DNA of 24,551 bases from JBDGYE01 sp039584255 (GTDB taxonomy: Bacteria > Gemmatimonadota > Gemmatimonadetes > Palauibacterales > Palauibacteraceae), in assembly GCA_039584255.1 (NCBI GenBank), contig JBDGYE010000065.1:1-24551 (forward strand). The letters run 5' to 3'. Under the pieces are notes generated by a model that saw only the letters and a program-made list of their open reading frames with translations, was not told the origin of the DNA and did no database searches. The position numbers and the translations under genes are program-made. Positions 14,625 through 22,816 of this stretch are shown piece after piece (positions within the stretch are counted from its first letter, which is position 1; every line of letters begins with the position of its first letter).

Positions 14625-16022
14625 ATGCCGAAGACTCTGCTCGAGACGACGGAAACGATTACCGCGGAGATGTCGCGCTGGGCAGCAGACCTGCGCTTCG
14701 AGGATCTCGGGGAGACGGCGGTGCACGAGGCCCGTCGCTACCTGCTGGACTCGCTGGGTTGTGCGCTGGGCGGCTATCAGCAGGAGGACGTAGACATCGC
14801 GCTGGATGTGCTTGGCGAGATCGCCGGTGACGGACCGGCCACAGTGATCGGCTCGGGGACACGGATGGATGTCGTCTCGGCGGCCCTCGCCAATGCCCTC
14901 ATGGTCCGCGTGATGGACTACAACGACATCTACTGGCAGCAGGATCCCTCACATCCCTCGGACATCATACCCGCGGCCCTGGCCTGCGCGGAGCGGCAGG
15001 GCAAGGGTGGGAAGGAGCTGATCGTGGGGATCGTGCTCGGCCATGAATTCGAGATGCGGCTCTGCGAGGCGGCTTACCCGGGCATCCGAGAAAGAGGGTG
15101 GCACCACGGCACGCTGACCGCCTTCGTATCGCCCATCGTCGCGGGACGTATGCTCGACCTGCCGTGGGAGAAGATCCAGCACGCCATTGGCATCTCGGCC
15201 TCGCACCACGGGACGCTGGGCGCGGTGACGGCCGGGAAGCTGACGATGATGAAGAACACGGTGGACCCCATGGCCACCGAGGCAGGCGTGATGGCCGCTC
15301 TACTGGCGGAGAGGGGTTACACGGGTCCTGAGCACGTCATCGATGGCAAGGAGGGTCTCGTCCACTGCTTGGGACCGGAGTGGAAGCTGGAGATCCTCAC
15401 CGAAGGCCTCGGCGACTCGTGGCGCATCGAGCGCTGCGGCATGAAGTTCTTCCCCACGGAGGCGCTAACCCATGCGCCCATCTCCGCCGTGCTCCAGCTC
15501 GTGGAGGAGAACGACCTCGTTCCCGAGGACATCGTCAAGGTTCGGATCCGATCTCTGGCACGGGCGGCGGACATCCTGGCCGATCCCAGCAAGTACGATC
15601 CGCGGACGAAGGAGACGGCGGACCACAGCCTCCCCTACGTCATCGCTGCCGCGGTGGTCGATCGAAAGGTCACTCCGGAGCAGTTCCAGCCCGAGAAGAT
15701 CATGGATCCGCGGATCCGGGAGCAGCTGCCCAAGGTGGAAGTAGTGGCCGACCCGGAGATCGAGAGCGTGTTCCCCGCTCTGCAGCGTGTCGGCGTGACC
15801 ATCGAGACAACCGACGGGCGCCAGGTGGGAATGGAGCTCGACTTCCCCAAGGGAGATCCCAGGAATCCGCTGACCGAGGACGAGATCGAAGGGAAGTTCG
15901 ACGCGCTGGCCGCTCCGGTGCTGACCGGGGAGCGGGCTCGCAGGCTGAAGGACGCCGTGTGGCGCACCGAGGAGCTAGACTCGGTCACCGAGCTCCTCGA
16001 GCTGTGCACATCCGATCGGTGA
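14625..16022 (+). CDS. MmgE/PrpD family dehydratase
   Basis: This is a 465-aa protein of the 2-methylcitrate dehydratase/cis-aconitate decarboxylase family, whose members act on tricarboxylic acids without Fe-S clusters. Family landmarks are the N-terminal helical part with MDYNDIYWQQDPSHPSDIIPA (about residues 90-110), GWHHGTLTAFVSP, AGKLTMMKNTVDPMATEAG and MKFFPTEALTHAPI, containing the conserved Asp, His and Lys positions. GAAGGAGG precedes the ATG. In the operon it is followed by an aconitase homolog, so it probably catalyses the water-elimination half of a citrate-to-isocitrate-type isomerisation of a substituted citrate. PrpB (methylisocitrate lyase) and PrpC are absent, which argues against the normal methylcitrate cycle. 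Confidence 0.9.
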   Translation: MPKTLLETTETITAEMSRWAADLRFEDLGETAVHEARRYLLDSLGCALGGYQQEDVDIALDVLGEIAGDGPATVIGSGTRMDVVSAALANALMVRVMDYNDIYWQQDPSHPSDIIPAALACAERQGKGGKELIVGIVLGHEFEMRLCEAAYPGIRERGWHHGTLTAFVSPIVAGRMLDLPWEKIQHAIGISASHHGTLGAVTAGKLTMMKNTVDPMATEAGVMAALLAERGYTGPEHVIDGKEGLVHCLGPEWKLEILTEGLGDSWRIERCGMKFFPTEALTHAPISAVLQLVEENDLVPEDIVKVRIRSLARAADILADPSKYDPRTKETADHSLPYVIAAAVVDRKVTPEQFQPEKIMDPRIREQLPKVEVVADPEIESVFPALQRVGVTIETTDGRQVGMELDFPKGDPRNPLTEDEIEGKFDALAAPVLTGERARRLKDAVWRTEELDSVTELLELCTSDR

Positions 16023-16104
16023 CATCCGGGTCGGAGACGGCAGCGGCGAGATCGGCCGGCCTCGCCGCCCGGATTCCTCCGCCGCGGCGTGCGGGAGGTG
16101 AGAG

Positions 16105-18057
16105 ATGAGCCAGACGATTGTCGAAAAGATCGCCCAGAGCCACCTCATGGAGGGACCGGCTCGCCTCCTGCGGGCGGGCGACGTCGTATCGCTGCGGCCC
16201 CGGCACGTAATGACGCACGACAACACGGCGGCCGTGATGAAGAAGTTCGAGGCGATCGGCGCGCCCGGAGTCGCGGACAACGCGCAGCCCGTGTTCATCC
16301 TCGACCACGACATACAGAACACCTCGGATACGAACCTCGCCAAGTACAGCCGAATAGAGGAATTCGCCACGAGGCACGGAATCCGGTTCTACCCGGCGGG
16401 CACGGGCATCGGGCACCAGATCATGGTCTCGCACGGCTACGTCGTCCCCGGTGCCCTGGTCGTGGGCTCCGACTCGCACTCCAACATGTACGGGGCCCTG
16501 GGGGCGCTCGGAACGCCCGTGGTACGGACGGACGCCGCGGCGATCTGGGCCACCGGTGAGTTCTGGTGGCAGATACCGCGCACGGTACAGGTGACGCTCG
16601 ATGGGGAGCTGCGCGAGGGCGTCAGCGGCAAGGACGTGATCATCACCCTGTGTGGCCTCTACAACGACGGCGAGGTGTTGAACGCCGCCGTGGAGTTCAC
16701 GGGGCCGGGCGTCGCCTCGCTCTCCATGGACGAGCGCATGACCATCTCCAACATGACCACCGAGTGGGGCGCTCTCGTGGGATGGTTTCCCGTGGACGAG
16801 ATTACGACGGCCTACCTTCGCCGCCGCCACGCGGTGCTTGGGAGCAACGGCGGCTTCGACCGCTTCACCGAGGCCGAGCTGGAGGAATGGGAGGCGAGCC
16901 CGCCGGGGCCTGACCATGACGCCCGGTATGCGGCCCGTATTCTACTCGATCTGGCCGAAGCATCGCCGCATGTCTCGGGGCCCGACACGGTCCAGGTCAT
17001 GCGGCCAGTCGCCGATATTCAGGCGGAGAAGGTCAAGGTCGACAAGGCGTACCTGGTCTCCTGCGTCAACAGCCGCCTCCAGGACATCGAGGCGGCAGCG
17101 GCGGTCCTCCGAGGGCGCAGGGTTGCCGAAGGGGTGGAGCTATACATCGCGGCCGCCAGTCGGGAGGTCCAGGAGGCTGCCGAGACCTCCGGCGCCTGGC
17201 GGACGCTCCTGACGGCGGGAGCGCGCCCGCTACCGGCGGGCTGCGGTCCGTGCATCGGTCTCGGCGCGGGCCTGCTGGAGCCGGGGGAGGTAGGAATCTC
17301 GTCCACCAACCGTAACTTCAAGGGTCGCATGGGAAGCCGGGACGCACAGGCTTACCTGGCCAGCCCCGCCGTCGTGGCCGAGTCGGCGGCCACCGGATAC
17401 ATCCGGGGTCCCGTAGCACTGGACGGAAGCAGGCCGGCTTACCGCTTCATCGAGACCGTGACGGAGGAGCCGCCGGCCGAGGCGGTCCGGATCGAGCCCG
17501 GCTTTCCAGAGCAGATCACCGGCCGTCTAGTCTTCGTGCCACACGACAACCTGAACACCGACGGCATCTTCGGGAAGGACTTCACCTACCGCGAGGGCTT
17601 GACCCGGGCCGAGATGGCCAGCGTGGTAATGCAGAATTACGACCCGGAGTTTGCCGGCCGCGTGGCAGAGGGCGACGTCTTGGTCGGCGCCTGGAACTTC
17701 GGAACGGGCTCGAGCCGCGAACAGGCCGCGACGGCTCTTCAGGCGGCCGGTTTCGCCATGGTCATCGCTGGCAGCTTCTCGCAGACCTACCTGCGCAATG
17801 CGTTCAACAACGGGTTCATCTGCGTCGAATGCCCGGCGCTGGTGGAGCGGCTTCGCGAGGAGCTCGCAGAGGATATCGCGGAAAGGGCCACAACGATAAT
17901 TCCGGGAACGGTGCTCAGGGTCGACTTCGCCGGCGGGCTGGTGGAGCACGGCTCCGACGTCTTCCGCTTCAACCCGCTTGGCTTGGTCCCTCAGGGGCTC
18001 GTCATCGCGGGTGGAATAGAGAGCCAGGTCAGGGCCAGGCTCGGCCTGCACAGCTGA
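16105..18057 (+). CDS. Aconitase-superfamily hydratase, fungal-Lys4-like homoaconitase
   Basis: This 650-aa protein fuses the large catalytic domains (about residues 1-435) and the swivelling small domain (465-640). The [4Fe-4S] ligands are Cys320 (LVSCVNSR), Cys380 and Cys383 (PAGCGPCIG). Substrate-site segments are GSDSHSNMYG (121-130) and GSSREQAATAL (535-545). Long stretches, such as VFILDHDIQNTSDTNLAKYS, RTDAAAIWATGEFWWQIPRT and SNMTTEWGALVGWFP, resemble fungal mitochondrial homoaconitase Lys4 as I remember it, more than bacterial AcnA/AcnB or LeuC. Lys4 hydrates homoaconitate to homoisocitrate in the alpha-aminoadipate pathway. It sits between the PrpD homolog (82 bp gap) and the dehydrogenase (19 bp gap). 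The exact substrate is not proven. Confidence 0.92.
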   Translation: MSQTIVEKIAQSHLMEGPARLLRAGDVVSLRPRHVMTHDNTAAVMKKFEAIGAPGVADNAQPVFILDHDIQNTSDTNLAKYSRIEEFATRHGIRFYPAGTGIGHQIMVSHGYVVPGALVVGSDSHSNMYGALGALGTPVVRTDAAAIWATGEFWWQIPRTVQVTLDGELREGVSGKDVIITLCGLYNDGEVLNAAVEFTGPGVASLSMDERMTISNMTTEWGALVGWFPVDEITTAYLRRRHAVLGSNGGFDRFTEAELEEWEASPPGPDHDARYAARILLDLAEASPHVSGPDTVQVMRPVADIQAEKVKVDKAYLVSCVNSRLQDIEAAAAVLRGRRVAEGVELYIAAASREVQEAAETSGAWRTLLTAGARPLPAGCGPCIGLGAGLLEPGEVGISSTNRNFKGRMGSRDAQAYLASPAVVAESAATGYIRGPVALDGSRPAYRFIETVTEEPPAEAVRIEPGFPEQITGRLVFVPHDNLNTDGIFGKDFTYREGLTRAEMASVVMQNYDPEFAGRVAEGDVLVGAWNFGTGSSREQAATALQAAGFAMVIAGSFSQTYLRNAFNNGFICVECPALVERLREELAEDIAERATTIIPGTVLRVDFAGGLVEHGSDVFRFNPLGLVPQGLVIAGGIESQVRARLGLHS

Positions 18058-18076
18058 ACGACCGAAGGGGAAGCCC

Positions 18077-19264
18077 ATGTCGCGACGAACGGTAGTCGTC
18101 ATGCCCGGCGACGGAATCGGCAAGGTCGTGCTGCCGGAAGCGATCCGCGTGCTGGACGCGGTAGGATTCGAGGCGGACTACGTGCACGGGGACATCGGCT
18201 GGGACTTCTGGATCCACGAGGGCAATCCGCTTCCGGAACGGACAGTGGATCTGCTCCGGCAGCATGGTCTGGGACTATTCGGTGCGATCACCTCCAAGCC
18301 GAAGAACGAGGCGGCGGCGGAGCTGAGCCCCGAGCTCCGCGACCAGGGATACGTTTACTACAGCCCCATCGTGGGCCTCCGGCAGCGGTTCGACCTGGAC
18401 GTGTGCATCCGACCGTGCCGGTCCTTCCCGGGCAACCCGCTCAACTTCATACGCCGCACAGCCGACGGAGGCTGGGAGGAGCCGCCGGTGGACGCCGTCG
18501 TCTTCCGCCAGAACACAGAGGGGCTGTACGGTGGGGTCGAGTGGACGAACCCTCCCGACGTTGTCAGGGAGGCGCTCGGCCAGCACCCCAAGTTCGAGCG
18601 TTTCACGGCCACACCTGGCGCCGACCTGGCCATCTCGACCCGGATCTTCACGCGCAAGGCCTGCCAGCGCATCACGCGTGCGGCGTTCGCGTACGCCCGC
18701 AAGCACGGCTATCCCTCGGTGACGGTGTGCGAGAAGCCCAACGTGCTGCGCGAGACTTCGGGGATGATGGAAGAGGAGGCCCGCAAGGTGTGCGAGGACT
18801 ACCCGGAGATCCAGCTCTGGTCCACCAACATCGACGCGCAGATGATGTGGCTGACCAAGAATCCCGAGGACTACTCGGTCCTGGTGGCGGGCAACATGTT
18901 CGGTGACATCGTCTCGGACGCTTTCGCCGGCCTGGTGGGCGGACTCGGATTCGCCTGCTCGGCCAACATCGGAGACGAGGTGGCCGTGTTCGAGCCGACG
19001 CACGGCTCGGCGCCGAAGTACCAGGACCTGGTTCCCCCTATCGTGAACCCGATCGCCATGGTCCTCAGCGCTGCCATGCTGCTGGATCATATGGGCGATC
19101 TGGACAAGGCGAAGGCAGTTCGCGGGGCCGTCGCCGCGGTGGTCCTGGAAGGAGAGGTGCGTGCCTACGACATGCTCCGCCTCGCGGGCGGACCCGAGGT
19201 TCTCCAGAGCGGGGCCGCGTCCACGATCCAGCTGACGGACGCCATCATCCACCATCTCGCCTGA
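18077..19264 (+). CDS. Isocitrate/homoisocitrate/isopropylmalate dehydrogenase family enzyme
   Basis: This 395-aa beta-decarboxylating dehydrogenase oxidises a 2-hydroxyacid with loss of CO2, or carboxylates a 2-oxoacid in reverse. Motifs are VVVMPGDGIGK at the N-terminus, YYSPIVGLRQRFDLDVCIRPCRSF (substrate arginines), FRQNTEGLYGGVEW, the catalytic Lys in VCEKPNVLRET, NMFGDIVSDAFAGLVGGLGF (metal Asp) and AVFEPTHGSAPKY (cofactor loop). The phosphorylation-loop Ser of isocitrate enzymes is matched by Ser in YYSPIVG, but the following Asn is not kept, so it is not a standard isocitrate dehydrogenase. Pairing with a Lys4-like hydratase favours homoisocitrate or another substituted isocitrate. 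AAGGGGAAG precedes the start. Confidence 0.9.
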   Translation: MSRRTVVVMPGDGIGKVVLPEAIRVLDAVGFEADYVHGDIGWDFWIHEGNPLPERTVDLLRQHGLGLFGAITSKPKNEAAAELSPELRDQGYVYYSPIVGLRQRFDLDVCIRPCRSFPGNPLNFIRRTADGGWEEPPVDAVVFRQNTEGLYGGVEWTNPPDVVREALGQHPKFERFTATPGADLAISTRIFTRKACQRITRAAFAYARKHGYPSVTVCEKPNVLRETSGMMEEEARKVCEDYPEIQLWSTNIDAQMMWLTKNPEDYSVLVAGNMFGDIVSDAFAGLVGGLGFACSANIGDEVAVFEPTHGSAPKYQDLVPPIVNPIAMVLSAAMLLDHMGDLDKAKAVRGAVAAVVLEGEVRAYDMLRLAGGPEVLQSGAASTIQLTDAIIHHLA

Positions 19265-19276
19265 GGAGGCTTCGCG

Positions 19277-20431
19277 GTGTCAAAGCGAACAGCCGGTGGA
19301 GCCGGTGTCGGGGAGGCAGGCCGGGCTGGAGACGATGTCCGCTCGGACCTCCTCGTCCGGCTCGAGCTCGCCGACTCTGGAGGCCTGCAGATCGAGCTCG
19401 TGTCCAAGGTGGCCGCGCTGTACGGACGCTCCATCACCGAGACGGTCTCCGGTTCTCTAGCCGCTCTCGGCGTCGAGCACGCCCGGGTACAGGTGGACGA
19501 CAAGGGGGCCGTTCCCTTCGTGATCGCGGCCCGGGTCGAGGCCGCGGCCAGGCGCGCCGGCGTCGAGGCAGGTGACGCGCGGCCGGAGAGAACCGTGACT
19601 CCCGGCGACCCTTCGCGCGACCGCCTGAGGCGCTCCCGGCTCTACCTACCCGGCGACCAGCCCAAGCTCGCCATGAACGCCGGCATCCACCGGCCGGACG
19701 CCATCATCCTCGATCTCGAGGACTCCGTCCACCCGGACGAGAAGGACGCCGCCCGGCTCGTCGTACGTAACGCCCTTCGCTGCATCGACTTCCTGGGAGC
19801 CGAGCGCATGGTCCGCATCAACCAGCTGCCATTGGGTCTGGCGGACCTGGACGCCGTGGTGCCGGAGCAGCCCGACCTGATCCTGATTCCGAAGACCGAG
19901 AGCGTGGATCAGGTCCACGAGGCGGCCGAGCGTATCGAGGCGCTAGGGACGCGCGAAGGGAATGGTGGCGGAAGGCCCCTGTGGCTCATGCCCATCCTGG
20001 AAACGGCCTTGGGGATCGAGAACGCGTTCGAGATCGCGCGAGCCGCGGAGTCGATCGTCGGTCTGACGATCGGATTGGAGGACTACACGGCGGACCTGGG
20101 AGTCCGGAAGACGCAGGAGGGAGCCGAGTCGCTGTACGCGCGCACGCGCCTCGTCAACGCGGCACGAGCAATCGGCGTCCACGCCATCGACTCGGTCTAC
20201 GGCGACGTCGCTGACGAGGAAGGTCTCAGGGATTGGGCCCGGAGGTCGCGCTCGCTGGGTTTCGAGGGGATGGGCTGCATTCACCCCCGGCAGATAAGAC
20301 CCATCCATAACGAGTTCCCTGTCCGTGGTAAGCCTGGGCACCCGGATGGTGGACCCACCGGTGGTCCTCAGGGCACAACGGCTTGTCGATGTGGCCCGCC
20401 GGGCAGGCCTCGTCGAGGAGTGAGATTGTGA
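19277..20431 (+). CDS. Citrate lyase gamma-beta (CitD-CitE) fusion with disrupted C-terminus
   Basis: A GTG start (AGGAGG upstream) opens a 384-codon frame. Residues 22-95 match CitD, the acyl-carrier subunit (SDLLVRLELADSGGLQIELV...VQVDDKGAVPFVIAARVEA), with a Ser at about the prosthetic-group site. Residues 117-347 match CitE, the lyase subunit: RSRLYLPGDQPKLAMNAG, DAIILDLEDSVHPDEKDAAR, PILETALGIENAF and GLEDYTADLGVRKTQEG. After GFEGMGCIHPRQIRPIHNEF the frame turns into a Gly/Pro/Arg-rich tail. The expected CitE ending is present in the next frame (20328-20423), and about 20-25 residues usually found between are missing. This indicates an out-of-frame deletion, or an assembly error. CitE cleaves citryl-type thioesters bound to CitD; normal CitD and CitE are separate proteins, so the fusion is itself unusual. 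Confidence 0.85.
   Translation: MSKRTAGGAGVGEAGRAGDDVRSDLLVRLELADSGGLQIELVSKVAALYGRSITETVSGSLAALGVEHARVQVDDKGAVPFVIAARVEAAARRAGVEAGDARPERTVTPGDPSRDRLRRSRLYLPGDQPKLAMNAGIHRPDAIILDLEDSVHPDEKDAARLVVRNALRCIDFLGAERMVRINQLPLGLADLDAVVPEQPDLILIPKTESVDQVHEAAERIEALGTREGNGGGRPLWLMPILETALGIENAFEIARAAESIVGLTIGLEDYTADLGVRKTQEGAESLYARTRLVNAARAIGVHAIDSVYGDVADEEGLRDWARRSRSLGFEGMGCIHPRQIRPIHNEFPVRGKPGHPDGGPTGGPQGTTACRCGPPGRPRRGVRL
20325..20423 (+). other. Out-of-frame C-terminal end of CitE
   Basis: Read one base ahead of the annotated frame, this stretch encodes VVSLGTRMVDPPVVLRAQRL followed by VDVARRAGLVEE and a TGA at 20421-20423. This is the usual C-terminus of CitE/HpcH-type lyases (VSLxxxMIDxPVVxxAxxL). 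Its good preservation suggests that the disruption is recent or is a sequence error. Confidence 0.75.
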
Positions 20432-21996
20432 TGAGCGACCAGAAGGCTGGCCTCGCTGTAAACTCGATCGGGCGCAAGGTCCCGACAACGGCAAACGGAG
20501 CGGAGCAGGTGCCTTACGCGGGCGTCGGCGGCCATCTCCCGACCGGCGGGAAGCACGGCCCGCCGATCCGCTCCCTCGCGTCCTACCCGAGCGGCGACAA
20601 GCGCGTCCCGGACCTCCGAACGGCTCTCGAGCGGTGCGGCCTCGAGGACGGGATGACGATCTCCACGCACCACCACCTCCGGAACGGCGACCGGGTGGCC
20701 CTCCAGGCTCTGGAGGCAGCCGCCGAGCTCGGAGCAATGGACCTGATGTGGCTCCCCAGTGCCTCGTTCCCGTGCCATGCACCGGCAATCGACCTCATGG
20801 AGAAGGGAGTCGTTCATCACATTGAAGGAAGCATGAACGGCCCGCTCGGCGAGTACTGTTCCCGCGGGCGGATGCGGGGCTTGGGAGTCCTCCGTTCGCA
20901 CGGCGGCCGCTGGCAGGCGATCCAGGACGGCGAGGTGCACATCGACGTGGCCGTAATCGCGGCGCCGACCGCCGACCCGTTCGGCAACGCCGACGGGTCT
21001 CACGGCCCGTCAGCGTGCGGTTCCCTCGGCTTCGCGCTGGCCGACTCCATGTACGCGGACCACGTCATCGTCGTGACCGACAACCTAGTGCCGTTCCCCT
21101 GCGTTCCCTGGCAGATACAGGGGAACAACGTCGACTACGTGGTGGAGGTGGAGTCGATCGGCGATCCCTCGCTGATCGTCTCCGGCACCACGCAGATCAC
21201 TCGCAGTCCCGACCGTCTCCTCATCGCCGAGTTCGTTGCCCGGTTCCTGCGCGACAGCGGGATCATGCGGGACGGCTTCTCGTTCCAGGCCGGAGCGGGA
21301 GGCATCGCTCTGGCCTTCGTGGGTTTCGTCAAGGAGATGATGAAGGCGGCGGGCGTGAAGGCCCGATTCGTCAGGGGAGGGTCCACCGGCTACCTGGTCG
21401 ATCTGCTGCGTGAGGGGCTCACCGACTACATCCTCGACGGCCAGACCTTCGACCTAGCCGGCGTCGAGTCCATCGCGACCGACCCGCGCCACATCCCCAC
21501 GTCCCCGTTCACCTCGTACAACTATCACGGGAAGGGCAACTTCGCGACGATGGTGGACGCCGTCGTCCTCGGCGCGACCGAGGTGGACTTGGACTTCAAC
21601 GCCAACGTCGTCACCCACTCCGACGGCCTGCTGCTGCACGGCATCGGCGGTTGGCAGAACTGCCTGTTCTCGGGTTGCAGCATCCTGGCGGTCCCCTCGT
21701 TCCGGGATCGCATTCCCGTGATCGTGGACGAGGTCACCACGGTGACCGGTCCGGGTGAGCTGGTCGACGTCGTGGTCACGGAGAGGGGCATAGCCGTGAA
21801 CCCCCGGCGGGCGGACCTGCTGGAGGCGCTGAAGGGCGCCGACCTGCCGATCCGGTCAATCGCCGAGATCAAGGACGAGGTGGAGGCCATCGTCGGCGGT
21901 CCTCCCGAAAAACCCAGCCTGCTGGACCGGCCGGTGGCGGTCATCAAATGGGTGGACGGCACGGCGATCGACACCGCCTGGCAGGTCGCGGAGTGA
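20431..21996 (+). CDS. citF: Citrate lyase alpha subunit (acetyl-ACP:citrate CoA/ACP transferase)
   Basis: This 521-aa protein belongs to the CitF family, which moves the acyl-carrier thioester from acetate to citrate. Family segments are AVNSIGRKVPTTANG at the N-terminus, YPSGDKRVPDLRTALERCGLEDGMTISTHHHLRNGD, EGSMNGPLGEYCSRGRM, GNADGSHGPSACGSLGFA, FSFQAGAGGIALAF and DFNANVVTHSDGLLLHGIGG. Length agrees with the family. The ATG at 20431 overlaps the last base of the preceding stop, with GAGGAG ten bases upstream, so CitDE and CitF are translated together. No citC (acetate:SH-ligase), citX or citG (prosthetic-group genes) are in the window. With the neighbouring homoaconitase-like genes, its substrate may be homocitrate or another citrate analogue. 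Confidence 0.93.
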   Translation: MSDQKAGLAVNSIGRKVPTTANGAEQVPYAGVGGHLPTGGKHGPPIRSLASYPSGDKRVPDLRTALERCGLEDGMTISTHHHLRNGDRVALQALEAAAELGAMDLMWLPSASFPCHAPAIDLMEKGVVHHIEGSMNGPLGEYCSRGRMRGLGVLRSHGGRWQAIQDGEVHIDVAVIAAPTADPFGNADGSHGPSACGSLGFALADSMYADHVIVVTDNLVPFPCVPWQIQGNNVDYVVEVESIGDPSLIVSGTTQITRSPDRLLIAEFVARFLRDSGIMRDGFSFQAGAGGIALAFVGFVKEMMKAAGVKARFVRGGSTGYLVDLLREGLTDYILDGQTFDLAGVESIATDPRHIPTSPFTSYNYHGKGNFATMVDAVVLGATEVDLDFNANVVTHSDGLLLHGIGGWQNCLFSGCSILAVPSFRDRIPVIVDEVTTVTGPGELVDVVVTERGIAVNPRRADLLEALKGADLPIRSIAEIKDEVEAIVGGPPEKPSLLDRPVAVIKWVDGTAIDTAWQVAE

Positions 21997-22116
21997 GAGC
22001 ACCGCCTTCCGGCTCTGGCCCATAACAGCACAGATATTCTCAGGCTGGCGGCATCGGCCGCGGAGCGGAGTGCGAGCCCGAGATGCCCGTCCTCGATCGC
22101 CAACACAGCGCGACAT

Positions 22117-22164
22117 TTGACATTATTCTACCAGGAGTTAGAATTTCTTACGATTGTTAAGAAA
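22117..22164 (+). promoter_or_regulatory. Promoter and operator of the TetR gene
   Basis: TTGACA (22117-22122), a 16-bp spacer and TAGAAT (22139-22144) form a near-consensus sigma-70 promoter in otherwise GC-rich DNA. Straddling the predicted transcript start is a perfect inverted repeat, TTTCTTA (22144-22150) and TAAGAAA (22158-22164) with a 7-bp centre. This is a classic position for a TetR autorepression site. The regulator may also control had and oah from here. The 120 bases between the citF stop and TTGACA hold no feature I can support. Confidence 0.7.
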
Positions 22165-22179
22165 ACGAGTGATGAGGTC

Positions 22180-22797
22180 ATGCCCGACCGAGCGCGTCCG
22201 ACCAGTCGGTCTCCACACGTCCGCGAGAAGCGGCGGCGACGGCGCAACGAGATTCTCCACGCGGCCCTCCAGGCCTTCAGGCAGCACGGGTACCACGGGA
22301 CAACGCTGGACGACATCGCCAGACACCTGGGAGTGCGGAAGACAGCCCTTTACCACTACTTCCCGGATAAGCAAGCCATCCTCTACGAGTGCCATCGTCG
22401 CTCTCTGGCCGAGATCGAGCGGTTGATGAAGGAAGCCCGGAGGATAGACCCGATCTCGGACCGGCTGGCGTTCGTCGTACAGGAGCACGTGCGCGTCATG
22501 ACGGATACTCTGGAGGGCTCTCCTCTGGCTTTCGAGGTGACCGCCCTCTCCGACGACCGGCAGAAGGAGATCATCGCTGCTCGTGACAGCTATGAGCGGG
22601 GACTTCGACGGATGATCGAGGCCGGCATCAAGCGAGGCGAGTTTCGTCGTGTAGATTCCAAGGTGGCCGTGTTCGCGATCCTTGGTGCCATCAACTGGAT
22701 CGCCCGTTGGTATCGTCCGGAAGGTTCCCTGCACGCCGAGGAGCTTGGCGTGGAGTTCGCCAATCATCTGGTCGGAGGGCTGACGTGCCGCGAGTGA
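22180..22797 (+). CDS. TetR/AcrR family transcriptional regulator
   Basis: This is a 205-aa repressor. The N-terminal HTH (about residues 20-66) is clear: RNEILHAALQAFRQHGYHGT, TLDDIARHLGVRKTALYHYF and PDKQAILYE. The C-terminal ligand-binding domain is all-helical and resembles acyl-CoA-responsive TetR proteins such as FadR/KstR-like ones, which fits control of an aromatic-acyl-CoA pathway. The ATG at 22180 (TGAGG four bases upstream) was chosen because a longer TTG start at 22117 would lie in the -35 box of the promoter. It is 19 bp upstream of had and in the same direction, so they are probably co-transcribed. Confidence 0.9.
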   Translation: MPDRARPTSRSPHVREKRRRRRNEILHAALQAFRQHGYHGTTLDDIARHLGVRKTALYHYFPDKQAILYECHRRSLAEIERLMKEARRIDPISDRLAFVVQEHVRVMTDTLEGSPLAFEVTALSDDRQKEIIAARDSYERGLRRMIEAGIKRGEFRRVDSKVAVFAILGAINWIARWYRPEGSLHAEELGVEFANHLVGGLTCRE

Positions 22798-22816
22798 TCC
22801 GCAAGGCAGGTGTGTC

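Noticed and set aside
18275..19255. Long open frame (326 codons) on the minus strand opposite the dehydrogenase gene
   Set aside because: It is fully antisense to a clear enzyme gene, has Arg/His/Asp-rich composition typical of GC-rich shadow frames and shows no motif.
14625..19264. Standard methylcitrate cycle or leucine biosynthesis operon
   Set aside because: PrpB, PrpC and LeuA are absent. The aconitase homolog looks like Lys4, and citrate lyase-type genes follow.
22117..22182. Longer TetR protein starting at TTG 22117
   Set aside because: The TTG is the start of a TTGACA -35 box, and the -10 box and operator lie between it and ATG 22180.
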